NCBI GenBank assembly: GCA_029215795.1
Contig: JARDYH010000001.1
Span: 297,048,654-297,112,653 of the forward strand
Length of the DNA stretch: 64,000 nucleotides
Direction: 5' to 3'
Origin: Anniella stebbinsi
Lineage: Eukaryota > Chordata > Lepidosauria > Squamata > Anniellidae
Positions within the stretch are counted from its first letter, which is position 1. Each line of letters starts with the position of its first letter. The translations under genes and the position numbers were made by a program. The notes beneath the pieces are model-generated. The model was not told where the DNA came from. It was given only the letters and a program-made list of their open reading frames with translations, and made no database searches. Of the stretch, positions 11,957 to 22,738 are shown in pieces.

Positions 11957-12595
11957 TCAGAGCCTCATCCCTAAACACAGAATTTTCAAGTGAAAATTCA
12001 AATGAACCATTTTTCTTTGTTCTCATTACTTTCTCATTTCTTCTAAAGAAATTACCTCTTAAGGTCAAAGATGGAAGACCAAATATTAGTTTCTACTGTT
12101 AACAAGACAGCTTTGGGAGCCAGAATTGCTACTTTTTTCCTGGCAAAGTACTTCAAACATTTCTGTGTGACATGAAGCATTTCCCATCATTTCCCCAGCA
12201 TTGCATTTCATGATGGGAAAACCTATCTATACCTGTCAAATTTCAACATGTCACCCAGCTTTTAAAGGTGCAAGAATATTGCCAGAAAAAAATGATAGGA
12301 ACCATATTGGGAGTGTCCACTATCTTTTCCTATGTTTACAACCTCCTGACATAAACCGTTTACCTTAAACACCTATATAAAAGGCAAAAATCCAATAGGC
12401 AATGCTTCCCCATCACTGACAGGACCAGTAAATCAATTTTTTCCTTGTCAAACATTTTACATATAAAATTGTACCTAGCTAAAATTGAACACCTTTCAAG
12501 AGGTGCCACCTGCTGTTTTCTTACAGTGTACACAGTGTATAATCCTCATTTGTTATTTTATCTGACTTACTTCACCGGGTCTTATTTCAGAGTAT
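11957..12595. other. no gene seen
   Basis: AT-rich. A small inverted repeat (CATTTCCCATCAT/ATGATGGGAAA) lies at about 12178-12223. Confidence 0.4.
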
Positions 12596-12735
12596 GAATT
12601 ATGCACACCTGATGAAGCAGAGGAGATCCACGAAAACATATGTCAGAATAAATTTGTTGAGTCTTTAAGGTGCCACAAGACTCTTTATTGTTTTTGCTGC
12701 CACAAACTAACACAACTACCTTTCTGGGAAATGAA
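12596..12735 (+). repeat. dispersed repeat with CTGATGA...GAAA core
   Basis: It contains CACCTGATGAAGCAGAGG, then ATCCACGAAAACATATG, followed by AATAAATTTGTTGAGTCTTT and AAGGTGCCACAAGACTC. This block is common in reptile genomes. A second copy is at 61590-61726. The CTGATGA/GAAA pair around a hairpin resembles a hammerhead ribozyme core, a motif known from Penelope-like elements. That assignment is inference. Confidence 0.55.
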
Positions 12736-13489
12736 TTATTTGTTTCCAAAACAAAAGTAATCGGTAAAGACAACTTAAAAGACAAGGAACAACAAACAAG
12801 GAACAATATTTTCCTTGTTGTTTAATTTTTCAGCCTTTCTTAGCAATCGAGGAAAAGTGTTTTCATATATTTATAGATATATGTTTCTGTCAGAAATGTG
12901 GTAGACCATTCCCTTTTGTGTGGATCTTAGGCACAATTCAGTTTTCATTGTTCTTTACAAAATGGACAAAGATGTGTACTTCAGAGGCAGCATCCATACA
13001 TAAGGTTATAAGGTGGTATATTAAAAAGCATTAATATAGCTTTATTACTTCCTCCCATTGACAAAGAATAGTCGTGACTTAGGCTGTGTTCATCATACAA
13101 CACACTCTTTACACATAGAAAGGACGGACTTCCTCTTAACCCTGATTTAAAATGCCCCAAACACTGTTTCTTGCAACTTGAAATCGATGGGACTTTCAAA
13201 CTACTTTGCACAGAATTGCGGTTCAAAAACTGAGGCGCCTCTTTTCAATTGTTATAAATACTCTATATAAATACCAAAGTGCTGGAGGAGGGGGGAGGAA
13301 TTTGTCTGCCCGATTACTCGTTTTTCCAGGGAAATCAGTCTCACTTAGTTCACTAAGGCTTACTCCCAAGTAAATGTGCTCAGAATTACAGTTTTAAAGT
13401 TTACCAAGAAAATTAGGAGGGGGGGGGGGTAATGTTTTGAAAACTGAGACTATGTCAGTTCTCCCCAACACCAAAACCAGAAGGCAGGC
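12736..13489. other. no gene seen
   Basis: AT-rich with homopolymer G runs near 13290 and 13420. Nothing recognisable. Confidence 0.4.
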
Positions 13490-14110
13490 AGGGCAGCCAC
13501 ATCCCACAAACACACTCAAACGAGCGTTTGTTTACTTCCCCCCCCAGCAGCGGGGCGGGAGAGAACAAACTGAGGACTTTAATGCAGAAGGAGCTTCTTA
13601 CCTGTTTCAGCAACAGTCTGGTGCGGGCTTAGTTGGCGGTCTTTTCAGCCGGAGACGGTCTCCCCACCCCTTTCCCTCCCCGCCCTCGTTCACTACTACC
13701 CCAGCCTCAGTTCAGAAGGGTTGGCTCGGCTGCCCCCCTCGCCGCGGCTTTTGTAATCCGTCATGTTTTTCTAGCGGAGCAGCAACGTAAAAGTTGTGGA
13801 CTGGAGACGTGGAAGAATCCGGTGCAAACGCCGGCGCGCCTTACAACTTGCTGGGAGCGCCCGCTTGGGAAAGGGAGGGAAATGGAGGTGGAAAGAGAGA
13901 GCAAGAGAGGCTGGGCGCTGCGCTCCGGTGCACACGCTGCAAATGGATGCAATGTGACAATAGGCGACCGGTGCCCGGCTTCTTCTCCTGCCTGCCCCCC
14001 TTGAGGGGAGACAAGCTCTGTTCACGCCTCACTTCCAGCAGCTCACCCCAGATAAAGGAAGGCACACACAGAAGGACTCTGCAGCCGAGGCAAGCCGTGT
14101 CTCTGTTGCG
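13490..14110 (-). promoter_or_regulatory. CpG-rich segment, candidate host promoter and first exon
   Basis: GC- and CpG-rich in an AT-rich neighbourhood (for example GCCGCGGC, CGCCGGCGCGCC) and not obviously a transposon. On the minus strand a strong donor, AAACAG|GTAAGAAG, has its last exon base at 13602. A non-coding first exon could therefore run from somewhere near 13.8-14.0 kb to 13602. No long open frame crosses the donor. The plus-strand frames at 13437-14468 look like GC-rich chance frames. Together with the TATA exon at 1031 it would fit a gene transcribed leftwards. Confidence 0.4.
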
Positions 14111-14756
14111 AGAGACTATAGTCCCTGAGGGTACAGATGACAAGAGAAAGCCAGCCTTTCTTTTCTTTCATGCACACGTACACACGCAGCTCACAAAAAT
14201 AATTTCTCCACGCAAAGGGCAGTTGTGGGTAAAGGGGAAGCAGCCCTCTTGTTTCCCTTACGGATCGCCCCAACTAGGAACAAAAAGTGGCGGACCTGTC
14301 AAGTGGGGCGACCTATTCTGTTTATCGTTGATAAAGTCCTTGTTTAATTATTTATTTTATATCCCACCTTTCTGGCCCCCAAAATGGCGCTCAAGGCAGC
14401 TTGTGTGCGGCCCTTTCTTTACCCACTGTGAAGTAGGCCAGTATTCACAATACAGTATATATAGGTAGGAGCCAACGGTGTTTGCCTAAAATACACACTT
14501 TTCATGTGTGTGTAGGCATTTCTTGCACTTGTACTTAAATAATGGACTAGACTAGAACGTATACATTTTTTAATGATTACCTTCCGCTTTCTGTATACAT
14601 TAACAACATTCAGTGAGACATTCCAGATAAAAGGCATTCTTAGCACATTTGCAACTGTGACATAAATTGATTTTTGTGCATTTCTAGTGCCTTAAATTCA
14701 TATGTTAGAACCTGAACTGGCAGTACTTTCGGCTTAGAATTAGGTGTCAGCCTAAG
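14111..14756. other. no gene; SINE-tail relic at 14344-14402
   Basis: The stretch TTATTTTATATCCCACCTTT...GGCGCTCAAGGC at 14344-14402 is a minus-strand SINE 3'-end relic. The remainder is unremarkable. Confidence 0.45.
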
Positions 14757-14938
14757 AGCCATTGCTCAGTGGTAGAACACATGCTTTGCACACAGTAGGT
14801 GCCAAATTCAATCCCCAACTTCTCGATTTAAGTCTGGGAAAGGCCTTTGCCTGAACTGCTACCAGTCAGTGTAGATAATACTGAGCCACATGATCCAATA
14901 GTCTGACTAGGTATAACGTAGCTTCCTGTGTTCCCATG
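14757..14938 (+). mobile_element. tRNA-derived SINE (second type)
   Basis: The 5' end GCCATTGCTCAGTGGTAGAA is tRNA-like with an A-box. ATTCAATCCCCAAC is B-box-like. The body ends CCAATAGTCTGACTAGGTAT ... AGCTTCCTGTGTTC, typical of squamate SINEs. It is not a functional tRNA gene because no complete cloverleaf remains. Confidence 0.8.
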
Positions 14939-16283
14939 ACTATCCTACATTATGAATGTTCACAAGTGATGTATGCTGAGCAATAGTATCCTTACGCTTC
15001 ATATATCACATGATTTAATACACGCATGCCAGAAATAGGGAACATCTGGCCAATGGCTTAAATTTGGTCCTTCAGGACAGCCCATCCAGTTTGTGGGGCT
15101 TCAGTTGATGTCCCAAACCCCACGCCTCAATAAAGATTTGAAGGCCCAGGGGGAAAAAATCTGAAAACTTTGAAAAATGGATTTTCCCCCCAAGGGCTGT
15201 TTTTGTTGCCCAGCCCACCCCAAATGGAATTATTCAACAGTTTTGGATTATTATTTTTTTAGATTATGGAATATTTTCTTTTAGAATGCTTAATAAAATA
15301 TTTAAGGGTGCATTGCAGGCAGCCTCCACTGCAGGGCTGGAAGACAGCAGAGGCGATCTTCAGCTCCATATTCTAGCTGCCATGCATTTTTGCTAGACAG
15401 GAGCAGGAGACAAGGAGTCTGGGACGGCCATAGGATCCATAATATTGTAGCCGCCCTAGTCTCCTCCCCACCCCCACACTCCAGTTTTCTGAGTGCAGAG
15501 AAGTAGCCCTCATAGTTCTTTCCGCACCAGTTATGAGGCGAAGAGGGAAGGGTGGGGAGCACAGAGGAAGGGGGCAGGGAGCACAATTTCCTGGCTCCAA
15601 GGTCAGAAACTTGTCTCTGGTCTCAGAGCCAGGAAACCAAACCATCCTAGGATTGCTCCCTAAAACAAGTTGTTTCTATATTGTTACCCAGCCTTTATAC
15701 CACCAGATGATTTCTAATAAGAAGACTTTTATAGAAAGACTGGAGATGTAAAATGTCTGGAAATAATGAAGCCATGGGAGAAAATGTTTTTTTAATTCTC
15801 TGTAAGGTTCCCAGCATAATTATCTCTTCCATTCCTTATTAAAATTATTGATGTAATATATCTTTTACTGATAGATATTTAGGGATACTCCAAGTCATGC
15901 TCAGTGTGTCCAGTGTGTCAATAGAGTCACCATATCAAAATATAAGTGGGGGGGAGCACATTCTTCACAGTTTGGGTTTTGTTCTATCAAGTCCTGAGTT
16001 TCTGGGCTTGCTCTGGTTAGATGCTGTTGCTGTCAGTTAATGTAGTTCTAATCTAAAACCCACATGTGAAAGAAACATCGTAAGTTATTCCCCCACCAGA
16101 TGCTACAGAACAATTATCCCACCCATGTTTCTATTAATATAATAATAATTTTGAGGCTTGAGTCTATAAACTCACTGTCACAGTCTTTAATAAAGTTCGC
16201 AATTAGAACTCACCATTAGGCAATGCTGCCTCGGCTATAAAACCTTTTAACTGGTGTGAATAGGATAAGCTCTCTCTATCTAA
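14939..16283. other. no gene; weak repeat relic
   Basis: A segment near 15028-15230 (GGGAACATCTGGCCAATGGC...) resembles a degraded dispersed repeat. 15300-15640 is GC-richer with overlapping frames but shows no known protein. Confidence 0.35.
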
Positions 16284-16619
16284 GGTCCCCTCTACAAGAT
16301 TTCGGTTTGACGCCCGGTTGGCCGATTATGCACATCTCCCAATCGCTTTTACACCTAATCCCTATATATGGGAGGCAGTGAAGCGCATTACCAGTTGTAT
16401 GAAACACGCTTTAAAGTTATTTACAAGCGGAGCATCGCTTGTTTACATGGTCATAAGGCACTTTAACTCCCGCGGTAAATTAAAACTCGCTATTTAATGC
16501 GCATTCGATAATGCGCATAATCAGACAGAAAAAGTGCCTTTAAAAAAAAAGCGTTCATGTGGAGGTAAAATTGGTAATGCGCTTTGAAAGAGCCTTAAAT
16601 CGCTCTTGTAGAGGCACCC
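16284..16619 (+). mobile_element. GCGC element, copy 3, with 3-bp target duplication
   Basis: It starts GGTCCCCTCTACAAGATTTC and ends CTCTTGTAGAGGCACCC. The flanks are TAA on both sides (16281-16283 and 16620-16622), consistent with a 3-bp target duplication. Terminal inverted repeats pair CCTCTACAAG with CTTGTAGAGG. It is non-coding. Confidence 0.85.
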
Positions 16620-16625
16620 TAAGAC

Positions 16626-16758
16626 ACTGGTTCAATTCGGACGACACGATAGTCAATGGTGGGTTGACTAACCCTAACCCTAGGGGGTACTCCCCACACA
16701 ACATGGTAATAAATAATCAACTGTGGTGTGGATTAGGATCAGCACTGAGTTGACTATG
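16626..16758. mobile_element. MITE of the 'TTCGGACGACA' group
   Basis: TTCGGACGACACGATAGTCAATGGTGGGTTGACT is related to the longer element at 44562-45090 (GATAGTCAATGGTGGGGTAA, GGGGGTACTCCCCACACAAC). Only a short, probably one-sided copy remains. Confidence 0.55.
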
Positions 16759-16762
16759 GCTA

Positions 16763-17078
16763 GGCTGACCAGATAAAATCCAGGTCAGGGCTCATGTAAC
16801 TGTAACAGTTGTAGAGAAAAGGGAATTTCAGCCAGTGTCATTGGTATGCAATTAGTTCCTGGTGATATTCCCTCTTCATCACAACAGTTAAAGGTGCAGG
16901 CACTATACTAGAGTGACCAGATACAAAAGAAGACAGGGCCTCTGCAACTTTAACTGTTGTGATGAAGAAGGAATTTCACCAGGAACTAATTGCATACAAA
17001 TGACACTGGCTGAAATTCCCTTTTCTCTACAACTGTTAAAGTTACATGAGCCCTGACCTGGATTTTATCTGGTCACCC
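16763..17078. mobile_element. 316-bp palindromic MITE (TA-flanked), copy 1
   Basis: The ends GGCTGACCAGATAAAATC and GATTTTATCTGGTCACCC are inverted, and the symmetry extends through the whole element (AACAGTTGTAGAGAAAAGGG pairs with CCCTTTTCTCTACAACTG). TA dinucleotides flank both ends, as expected for Tc1/mariner-type insertion. No transposase. Confidence 0.85.
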
Positions 17079-17998
17079 TAGATTTATAAAAGTGAATAAA
17101 ATGCTACTTTTTAAAGAATAGGCCGAGATTGTTTAAAGGTTCTGAAACTGAATACAGTTGCTTACCATTCCAAGTCTTTCCCAGCTAAATAAAATCTCAA
17201 TAGCTTTTCCTTCTGACCAAATTTCCCTAAACTCCAGCCCACAAACAGGAACAGGTTTAGGAATTTCCCTAAACTTCCTTACAAATAGGAACAGAAGTTG
17301 TATTATTTATTTTATTTATTTAACAGATTTATGTAGTTCTGAACATATTTTTAAAATGTCTTTAAGCTGTTCCGTACACTAGCAGTTCAGTAGTCTTCCT
17401 CTGTTTCCAATTCTTTTTCTGGCTTCTAGGGTGGTTCAGATGTTTCAGGGACTACTTGCTGAAGTTCCCTCTAGTTAACCATAAATTGGAACCTAAAATG
17501 TGAGTTGTATAACTTGCTTCACTCATAAAATTATCAGTTTGATAACACTCTAAAGTTTACACTTATAGCAAATACTGTATGGATAGTGAATCCGTAGATT
17601 AGGAGAGGTGGAGAAATTGAGAAAAATGATCTGTCATCCTTGGCAGTCTGTTCAGGGACTACTAGGTATATAAGCCTTGATATAAATGAACCATCATATT
17701 ATTTAGAAGAAGTAGTAAAACCTCAGAGAACTGGATTATAGGAACAATGATAGAACAGCCTTGCTTTTGAGCTCCCTAGGACATTTGGATGGCTGCTTTT
17801 AGAACAAATAATAATGCTGGACTAGATAGGTCTTTGGTATGGTTAATTTCTGTTCTTATGGGGGGGGATTTTGAGTGGGTATTTCTACTTTAATAAATCC
17901 TGGCATTTCCTCACAGTGTCCTGACAGACATACTTGTCTCTGCTGGAGACTTCATATGCACTATAAATACTAATATTTTCACCATTTTCTCACATTGA
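17079..17998. other. no gene; repeat-tail relic
   Basis: 17805-17860 reads ...ATGCTGGACTAGATAGGTCT...TCTGTTCTTATG, the end of a squamate SINE/LINE tail related to 63735-63912. The remainder is AT-rich DNA. Confidence 0.4.
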
Positions 17999-19260
17999 GC
18001 TCCATCACACCAGCGATTTATCACACACTCACCATGCCTGGTATGTGTTTTTGCAGCGTGGTACTCACATGACGTCATCCCCATCCTGCATTCACATGAT
18101 GTCCTGTCCCTGTCCTGCACCCTGTCCTGCCTCTTCCCCACTTGCTGCCTTTTATTTTGCTGTGGGGAAAGTCTGGATTATTTTCCCCTCTCACTTCTGC
18201 CTTTGTGGGGGTGGGGTGTTAAGGAGTCTTGCTGACAAAAGGGGAGGGCGGGGCAGATCTCCTCCTCTAGAACATCATCTACGGACTTGTTCGTTGGTTG
18301 AATGGACTTTTTAGTGCTCCAACCACATCCTTCCTGCTGCAGCTCCCTCATTTTTAAAGACAAACAGATGAAACTTCAGACCTTGAGAGCTCTTAAGTAG
18401 AGCTTTCAACATGCCAAGTTTGAATCAGTTTGGTTCATCCCTTGATTTTTTAGGAAATTTTTAATTCCCCCCCCTTAAGCCCTTTTCCTGATAGTCCACC
18501 AATGCAAAAGTCCATTTGTGAAAGATCTATTTTCCCTTACTTTGATAATGCGAAGATGTGCATCTCCAGTTCATAAAATAGAGATCTGCTGTTCCCTTAC
18601 TCAAGAGTAAATCCCACTTTCAACTGCATTTACATCCAAGTCATACTAAAATGCGATGCATGCTTATCTTGAATAAACCCCATTGAATGGAGAGAGACTT
18701 ATTTCTGAGTAAACACATATAGAACTGACTTTTAATAGTGTGGTCGCTCAGAAGCTTTTTAAAAAAATCTAAAACAGCAAACTGGAAAGAAGTGCTCTGC
18801 AACCCTATGCTTACTTCTGAGGTCTTACTTCTGTTTAAGGGGGGAAATTTAAAAAATCCTAAAAAATCAAAGGATGAACCGGTCTGATTCAAACTTGGCA
18901 TGCCGAAAGCTCTCCTTAAGAGCTTTCAAGGTCCAAAGTGTCATCTCTTTATCTTTAAAGATTATGCAGATGTAAGCATTTTGGTCAATTCCCATAGGAA
19001 CTCCAATGAGGGAGGGGGGAAGGTTGTCACGTTGATCACAATGTCCATCAACAACAAGAACCAATGAACTGGAGGGGGAAGAAGAAGGGGTGGGGTGGGG
19101 CAAGGTGGAGCAGGCACAATAGCAGCAGGAGAGCAAACAAGTGAAAAGAGAGTTCACCGGTATAGCTACAATCATGAAAAGGAGGAGCACTTGCAGCGCT
19201 TATGAAACAGAGGTAAAAAACGCAGAGGCAAACCAGGGGAGAAATTAGGTGTGATGTAGC
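17999..19260. mobile_element. 1.26-kb element with terminal and internal inverted repeats
   Basis: The termini are AGCTCCATCACACC and GGTGTGATGTAGCC. Inside, about 120 bp at 18362-18480 (CTTGAGAGCTCTTAAG...AACATGCCAAGTTTGAATC) is repeated in inverted orientation at 18836-18962 (GATTCAAACTTGGCATGCCG...). The element can fold into a large stem-loop. It has no coding capacity. A related short element with terminus GAGTGTCATCACATGG lies at 22341-22673. Confidence 0.55.
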
Positions 19261-19418
19261 CCATTTCCTGTTTTCCCTGGAACTCCATTTTAGAACGTCT
19301 ACATGGTAGTACCGGGTCTCCTTTCCTACAATGCCTTCTCAAGTTCTACCTTTTTTGTTGAACCCTTACTTAATCCCCTCACAACCTTCATTTCCAACAG
19401 CAATAATGTGTATGTGTA
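19261..19418. other. no feature
   Basis: Short unique spacer ending in the TA target of the next MITE. Confidence 0.4.
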
Positions 19419-19734
19419 GGCTGACCATACGAAAAGGAGGACAGGGCTCATGTAACTTTAACAGTTGTAGAGAAAAGGGAATTTCAGCCAGGGTCATTTG
19501 TATGCAATTAGTTCCTGGTGAAATTCCCTCTTCATCACAACAGTTAAAGTTGCAGGGGCCCTGCCTTCTTTTGTATATGGTCACTCTAGTATAGTGCCTG
19601 CACCTTTAACTGTTGTGATGAAGAGGAAATTTCACCAGGAACTAATTGCATACAAATGACCCTGGCTGAAATTCCCTTTTCTCTACAACTGTTAAAGTTA
19701 CATGAGCCCTGTCCTCCTTTTCATATGGTCAGCC
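19419..19734. mobile_element. 316-bp palindromic MITE, copy 2
   Basis: It starts GGCTGACCATACGAAAAGGA and ends TCCTTTTCATATGGTCAGCC. TA flanks lie on both sides. Same length and structure as the copies at 16763, 37577 and 61812. Confidence 0.9.
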
Positions 19735-20040
19735 TATGTATGTGTAACTCAGTGCCCAAAAAGGGGCAGGAGGGAAGTGGGATGGTTTGAAAATCAGTGA
19801 GGTGGTTTCAAAGTGACAGCAAAAACAAGTGGGATGTTAAGGCCAGACTCAGTTTTGTCTGCCTGAAAAGAAGTGGGATGGCAATAGGTCTAACAGAAAC
19901 AAAGGGGGGGGGCATCCCAGCCCATCTCTCCCCACTTTGAGCACTAGTATAACTACATTCCTTCTTTCTTAACTTTGCTTCTCTCCACCCTCTGTAACCT
20001 GTTTTGTTTTATTTTGCTTATGCAAAAATGGAGAGTGCCT

Positions 20041-20048
20041 TATCTATC

Positions 20049-20086
<38 letters not shown>
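20041..20086. repeat. (ATCT)n microsatellite
   Basis: About 11 tetranucleotide units with one interruption. Confidence 0.95.
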
Positions 20087-21412
20087 TTCACCATGTATAT
20101 TGAGAACAATGCAAAACAATCACTATCACAATTACTATAATAATAAATGTTAAACAACGCAGTGATCAAAGTAATCTGCAAAGTAAAAATGCAATTACAA
20201 CTACAGACAGAGGCACTGAATGTATTTACATATATTCACTGTGGGGGCACCAAGTTGGGGAAGGCTGTATTGAGTTATTTCGTATTATTTCTGCTTCTGC
20301 TATTAGTTGATCATTTCTGCGCTTGTTGAAAGTGAAAAGGTAGCTTGAACATTTATCAAAAAATCATAAACTGAACATAAAAGACTGGAATCCATTTCAA
20401 ATTGAAGATTTATATTGCAGCTAAAGAGGTTTACCAAGGTCTTTAATTTTTAAAGCATCTGAACATTTTTTCCTTCCCAGTTGACAAGAAGAAACTGACT
20501 GGCTGAATCCTGTTTCATAACTCTAGGGATCCTACTGAAAATAGGACAGCATGTCTCATGAAGAGGGATTCCTTGTATTCCATTTTCAACAAATCCTTGA
20601 AAGCTGTGAGGGGAGGAAAATGAAAATCCAAAGTTCTTTTTTATTCCGGTGGAACCTGAAGTTCATTGTAGTAAAAATGCAGACAATTCAGGAGATACAT
20701 AAAATATAATCACATCCCCATGTATATAGAGATAAAGATAAAGTTGAATAACAGCACAAATATAGTCACATGCATACATGTATTGTGCAAACAGTTATAA
20801 ATAAAAGCTTGCATTAAGTTTGCAAGGAAAACTGGTTACGGTCACTATCAGAATGCATTCTTTGCCTTTCAGGCTTTGGGATATTGGTACCTGATCAATG
20901 TCTGTCTCAATGGAGATGATGATAAAGAAAATTATACCATTGTTTTCACCTTTTTTTTTTAGTTCAGTCTGAAAATGCTTGGCAGTTTCTTTTACTATCA
21001 AACAATTCAGATAGGCAGTTTACAATCACACTCCCGTTCCTCTTGTGATCTCAGTTATTCTATCATATTACCACTGTTTCCAGCACACAGAAGCTTAGAG
21101 GAATGTCTATTAAAATAGCACTCAGAGGCCCACTTTCAGGTTCATGATTAACTCTTTGAACATTAGTGCATTATTGTAAACAAACATCTCAGATTTCAAC
21201 TGAACAAATCCTTGCACTATTATTATTGTGTGTGAAACCTCTATGTTACGCTGATGTTTCCTTCAGAAAACATATGATGCATAGAAGTAAAATATGACTT
21301 TTGAATATGACTTGTGCACATATGTCTGACAGCAGATAACACACTGGTATAACACCAATGTTCCCATAACTATCACAGCATATAGCACTTGCCTTATTCA
21401 AAAGTAATAATC

Positions 21413-21480
21413 CACCCAGACAGCTTCGGCTATGGGGCAGTAGAGAAATGTAATAAATCAAAACAAATAAATAAATAAAT
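21413..21480 (+). mobile_element. L2-type 3' tail
   Basis: CACCCAGACAGCTTCGGCTA, then GGGGCAGTAGAGAAATGTAA and an AAATA tail. It matches the 3' end of the L2 LINE at 26036-26100. Confidence 0.7.
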
Positions 21481-22261
21481 ATGTTACCAGCAGTGGCACC
21501 AGAGCAGCTTTCCAATGGGTTCTTCTCATGTATCGCTAGTAATGTTTAGATCCAGGAACTATATAGGTAAGGCCATTTTATGTGCATCTTTACTATTCAA
21601 TTGTTGCTGGCTGAGAAGTTAGACAAATTGCGTAGTAAGGAAACACACACAATTGGTACTGCCCACACGGTCAAATGCAATCATCCCCACTCCTGGCATC
21701 CAACCCTTGAACTATCTATTTCAAAAGGATATCCTGAGTGCAAAATGCATGAATGTGTTCCCTTTTTTTGTCCAGTTGTTACAAAAAGTAAGCTTTTTGC
21801 CAAGCCATAAGAAACCCAAGAGAGAGTGATTTGGTTCAAATACATATTTGAATTATATACCATAGGCTCAAATCTACATAGATGCTTTATTAATTTTGAA
21901 AGGTGAGCTCTGTGCTGGCATTTCCATCTTGGGGCTTCAGTGTAGTGAGATAGCCATCTTTATGTTCATATTAGACTTTTAGAATAAAAGGTTAGGGTTA
22001 GGGTTTTCAAGTTTATTAAGCTGTAGTAAGATAATTAAGCAGTAATATGACATCAATGACAAAAGTAGTATTTGAGATAGTTACTGGTATAAAGAGAAAG
22101 CTATTAGTAATGTTGCAAAGCCATCTTGTTTGATAAAAAGAGTGGCAATTCAAGTAGAAGCCTGTTTATTATTCTATATCGCAGAGTTATTGACTTTTCT
22201 CTAGTAAAAGTAGCTGTCCATACTAAGCATGCATAATATATGTTGAGTATATTTTACTGGG

Positions 22262-22738
22262 ATATAATCCTATGCAATGTTTAGATAGAAAAAGTCCTAC
22301 AACTCCCAGTATCCCTCCAGCCAGCTATGCTTGCTGACCTAGAGTGTCATCACATGGGGAAATCGCATTTGCTTACCATTGCTTCTCCACCAGCGCATTT
22401 GTCCCTCATTACTTCCTCTTTTGAAAAAGGAAGTAAACAACTTGCACGTAGCCCATTCAGTGGGCCATTTTGATCCCGCTGCTTCTCCTACACACAACAG
22501 GAGATAGCGGCAACTTCTGTCTTTAAAAATAAGTCGGACTTACTGGAGTGGTTTTTTTGTCGCGTGAAGAAGGCTAGAAGGGGTGGGAGGCAGATGATGT
22601 CTTGAGAGGGACCCGCAAAAATCCATTAGTGCCCAGTAATGAGCATGCAATAAAACGCTCGTCTGATGGAGCTCGTATGCTGGGAATTGTTGGACTTTTG
22701 TTTTTGTCTAAACCTGCATAGTATTGCACCCTTACTCA
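22262..22738. mobile_element. foldback MITE interrupted by another MITE
   Basis: 22262-22340 (TAATCCTATGCAATGTTTAG...TCCTACAACTCCCAGTATCC) is one half of the MITE seen at 200-334. 22674-22738 (ATGCTGGGAATTGTTGGACT...TGCATAGTATTGCACCC) is the other half. The intervening 22341-22673 is a separate insertion. Confidence 0.75.
22341..22673. mobile_element. nested TIR element
   Basis: The ends AGAGTGTCATCACATGGGG and CGCTCGTCTGATGGAGCT form imperfect inverted repeats. It sits inside the palindromic MITE at 22262-22738. Its terminus resembles the 17999-19260 element. No clear target duplication. Non-coding. Confidence 0.6.

Larger units (their letters stand above)
19735..22261. other. no gene; small repeats
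   Basis: It holds an (ATCT)n microsatellite (20041-20086), an L2-type tail (21413-21480) and a 15-bp interstitial telomere-like GTTAGGGTTAGGGTT (21990-22004). No convincing gene is seen. Confidence 0.45.

Noticed and set aside
13437..14468. Plus-strand protein-coding gene in the CpG-rich segment (117-, 123- and 224-codon frames)
   Set aside because: Overlapping GC-driven frames with no domain or consistent composition. The splice-donor evidence is on the other strand.
14757..14790. tRNA gene
   Set aside because: Only the promoter half is tRNA-like. The remainder is a SINE body and no full cloverleaf can be drawn.
21990..22004. Telomeric repeat tract
   Set aside because: Only about two and a half TTAGGG units. 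Too short to be more than chance or a tiny interstitial relic.
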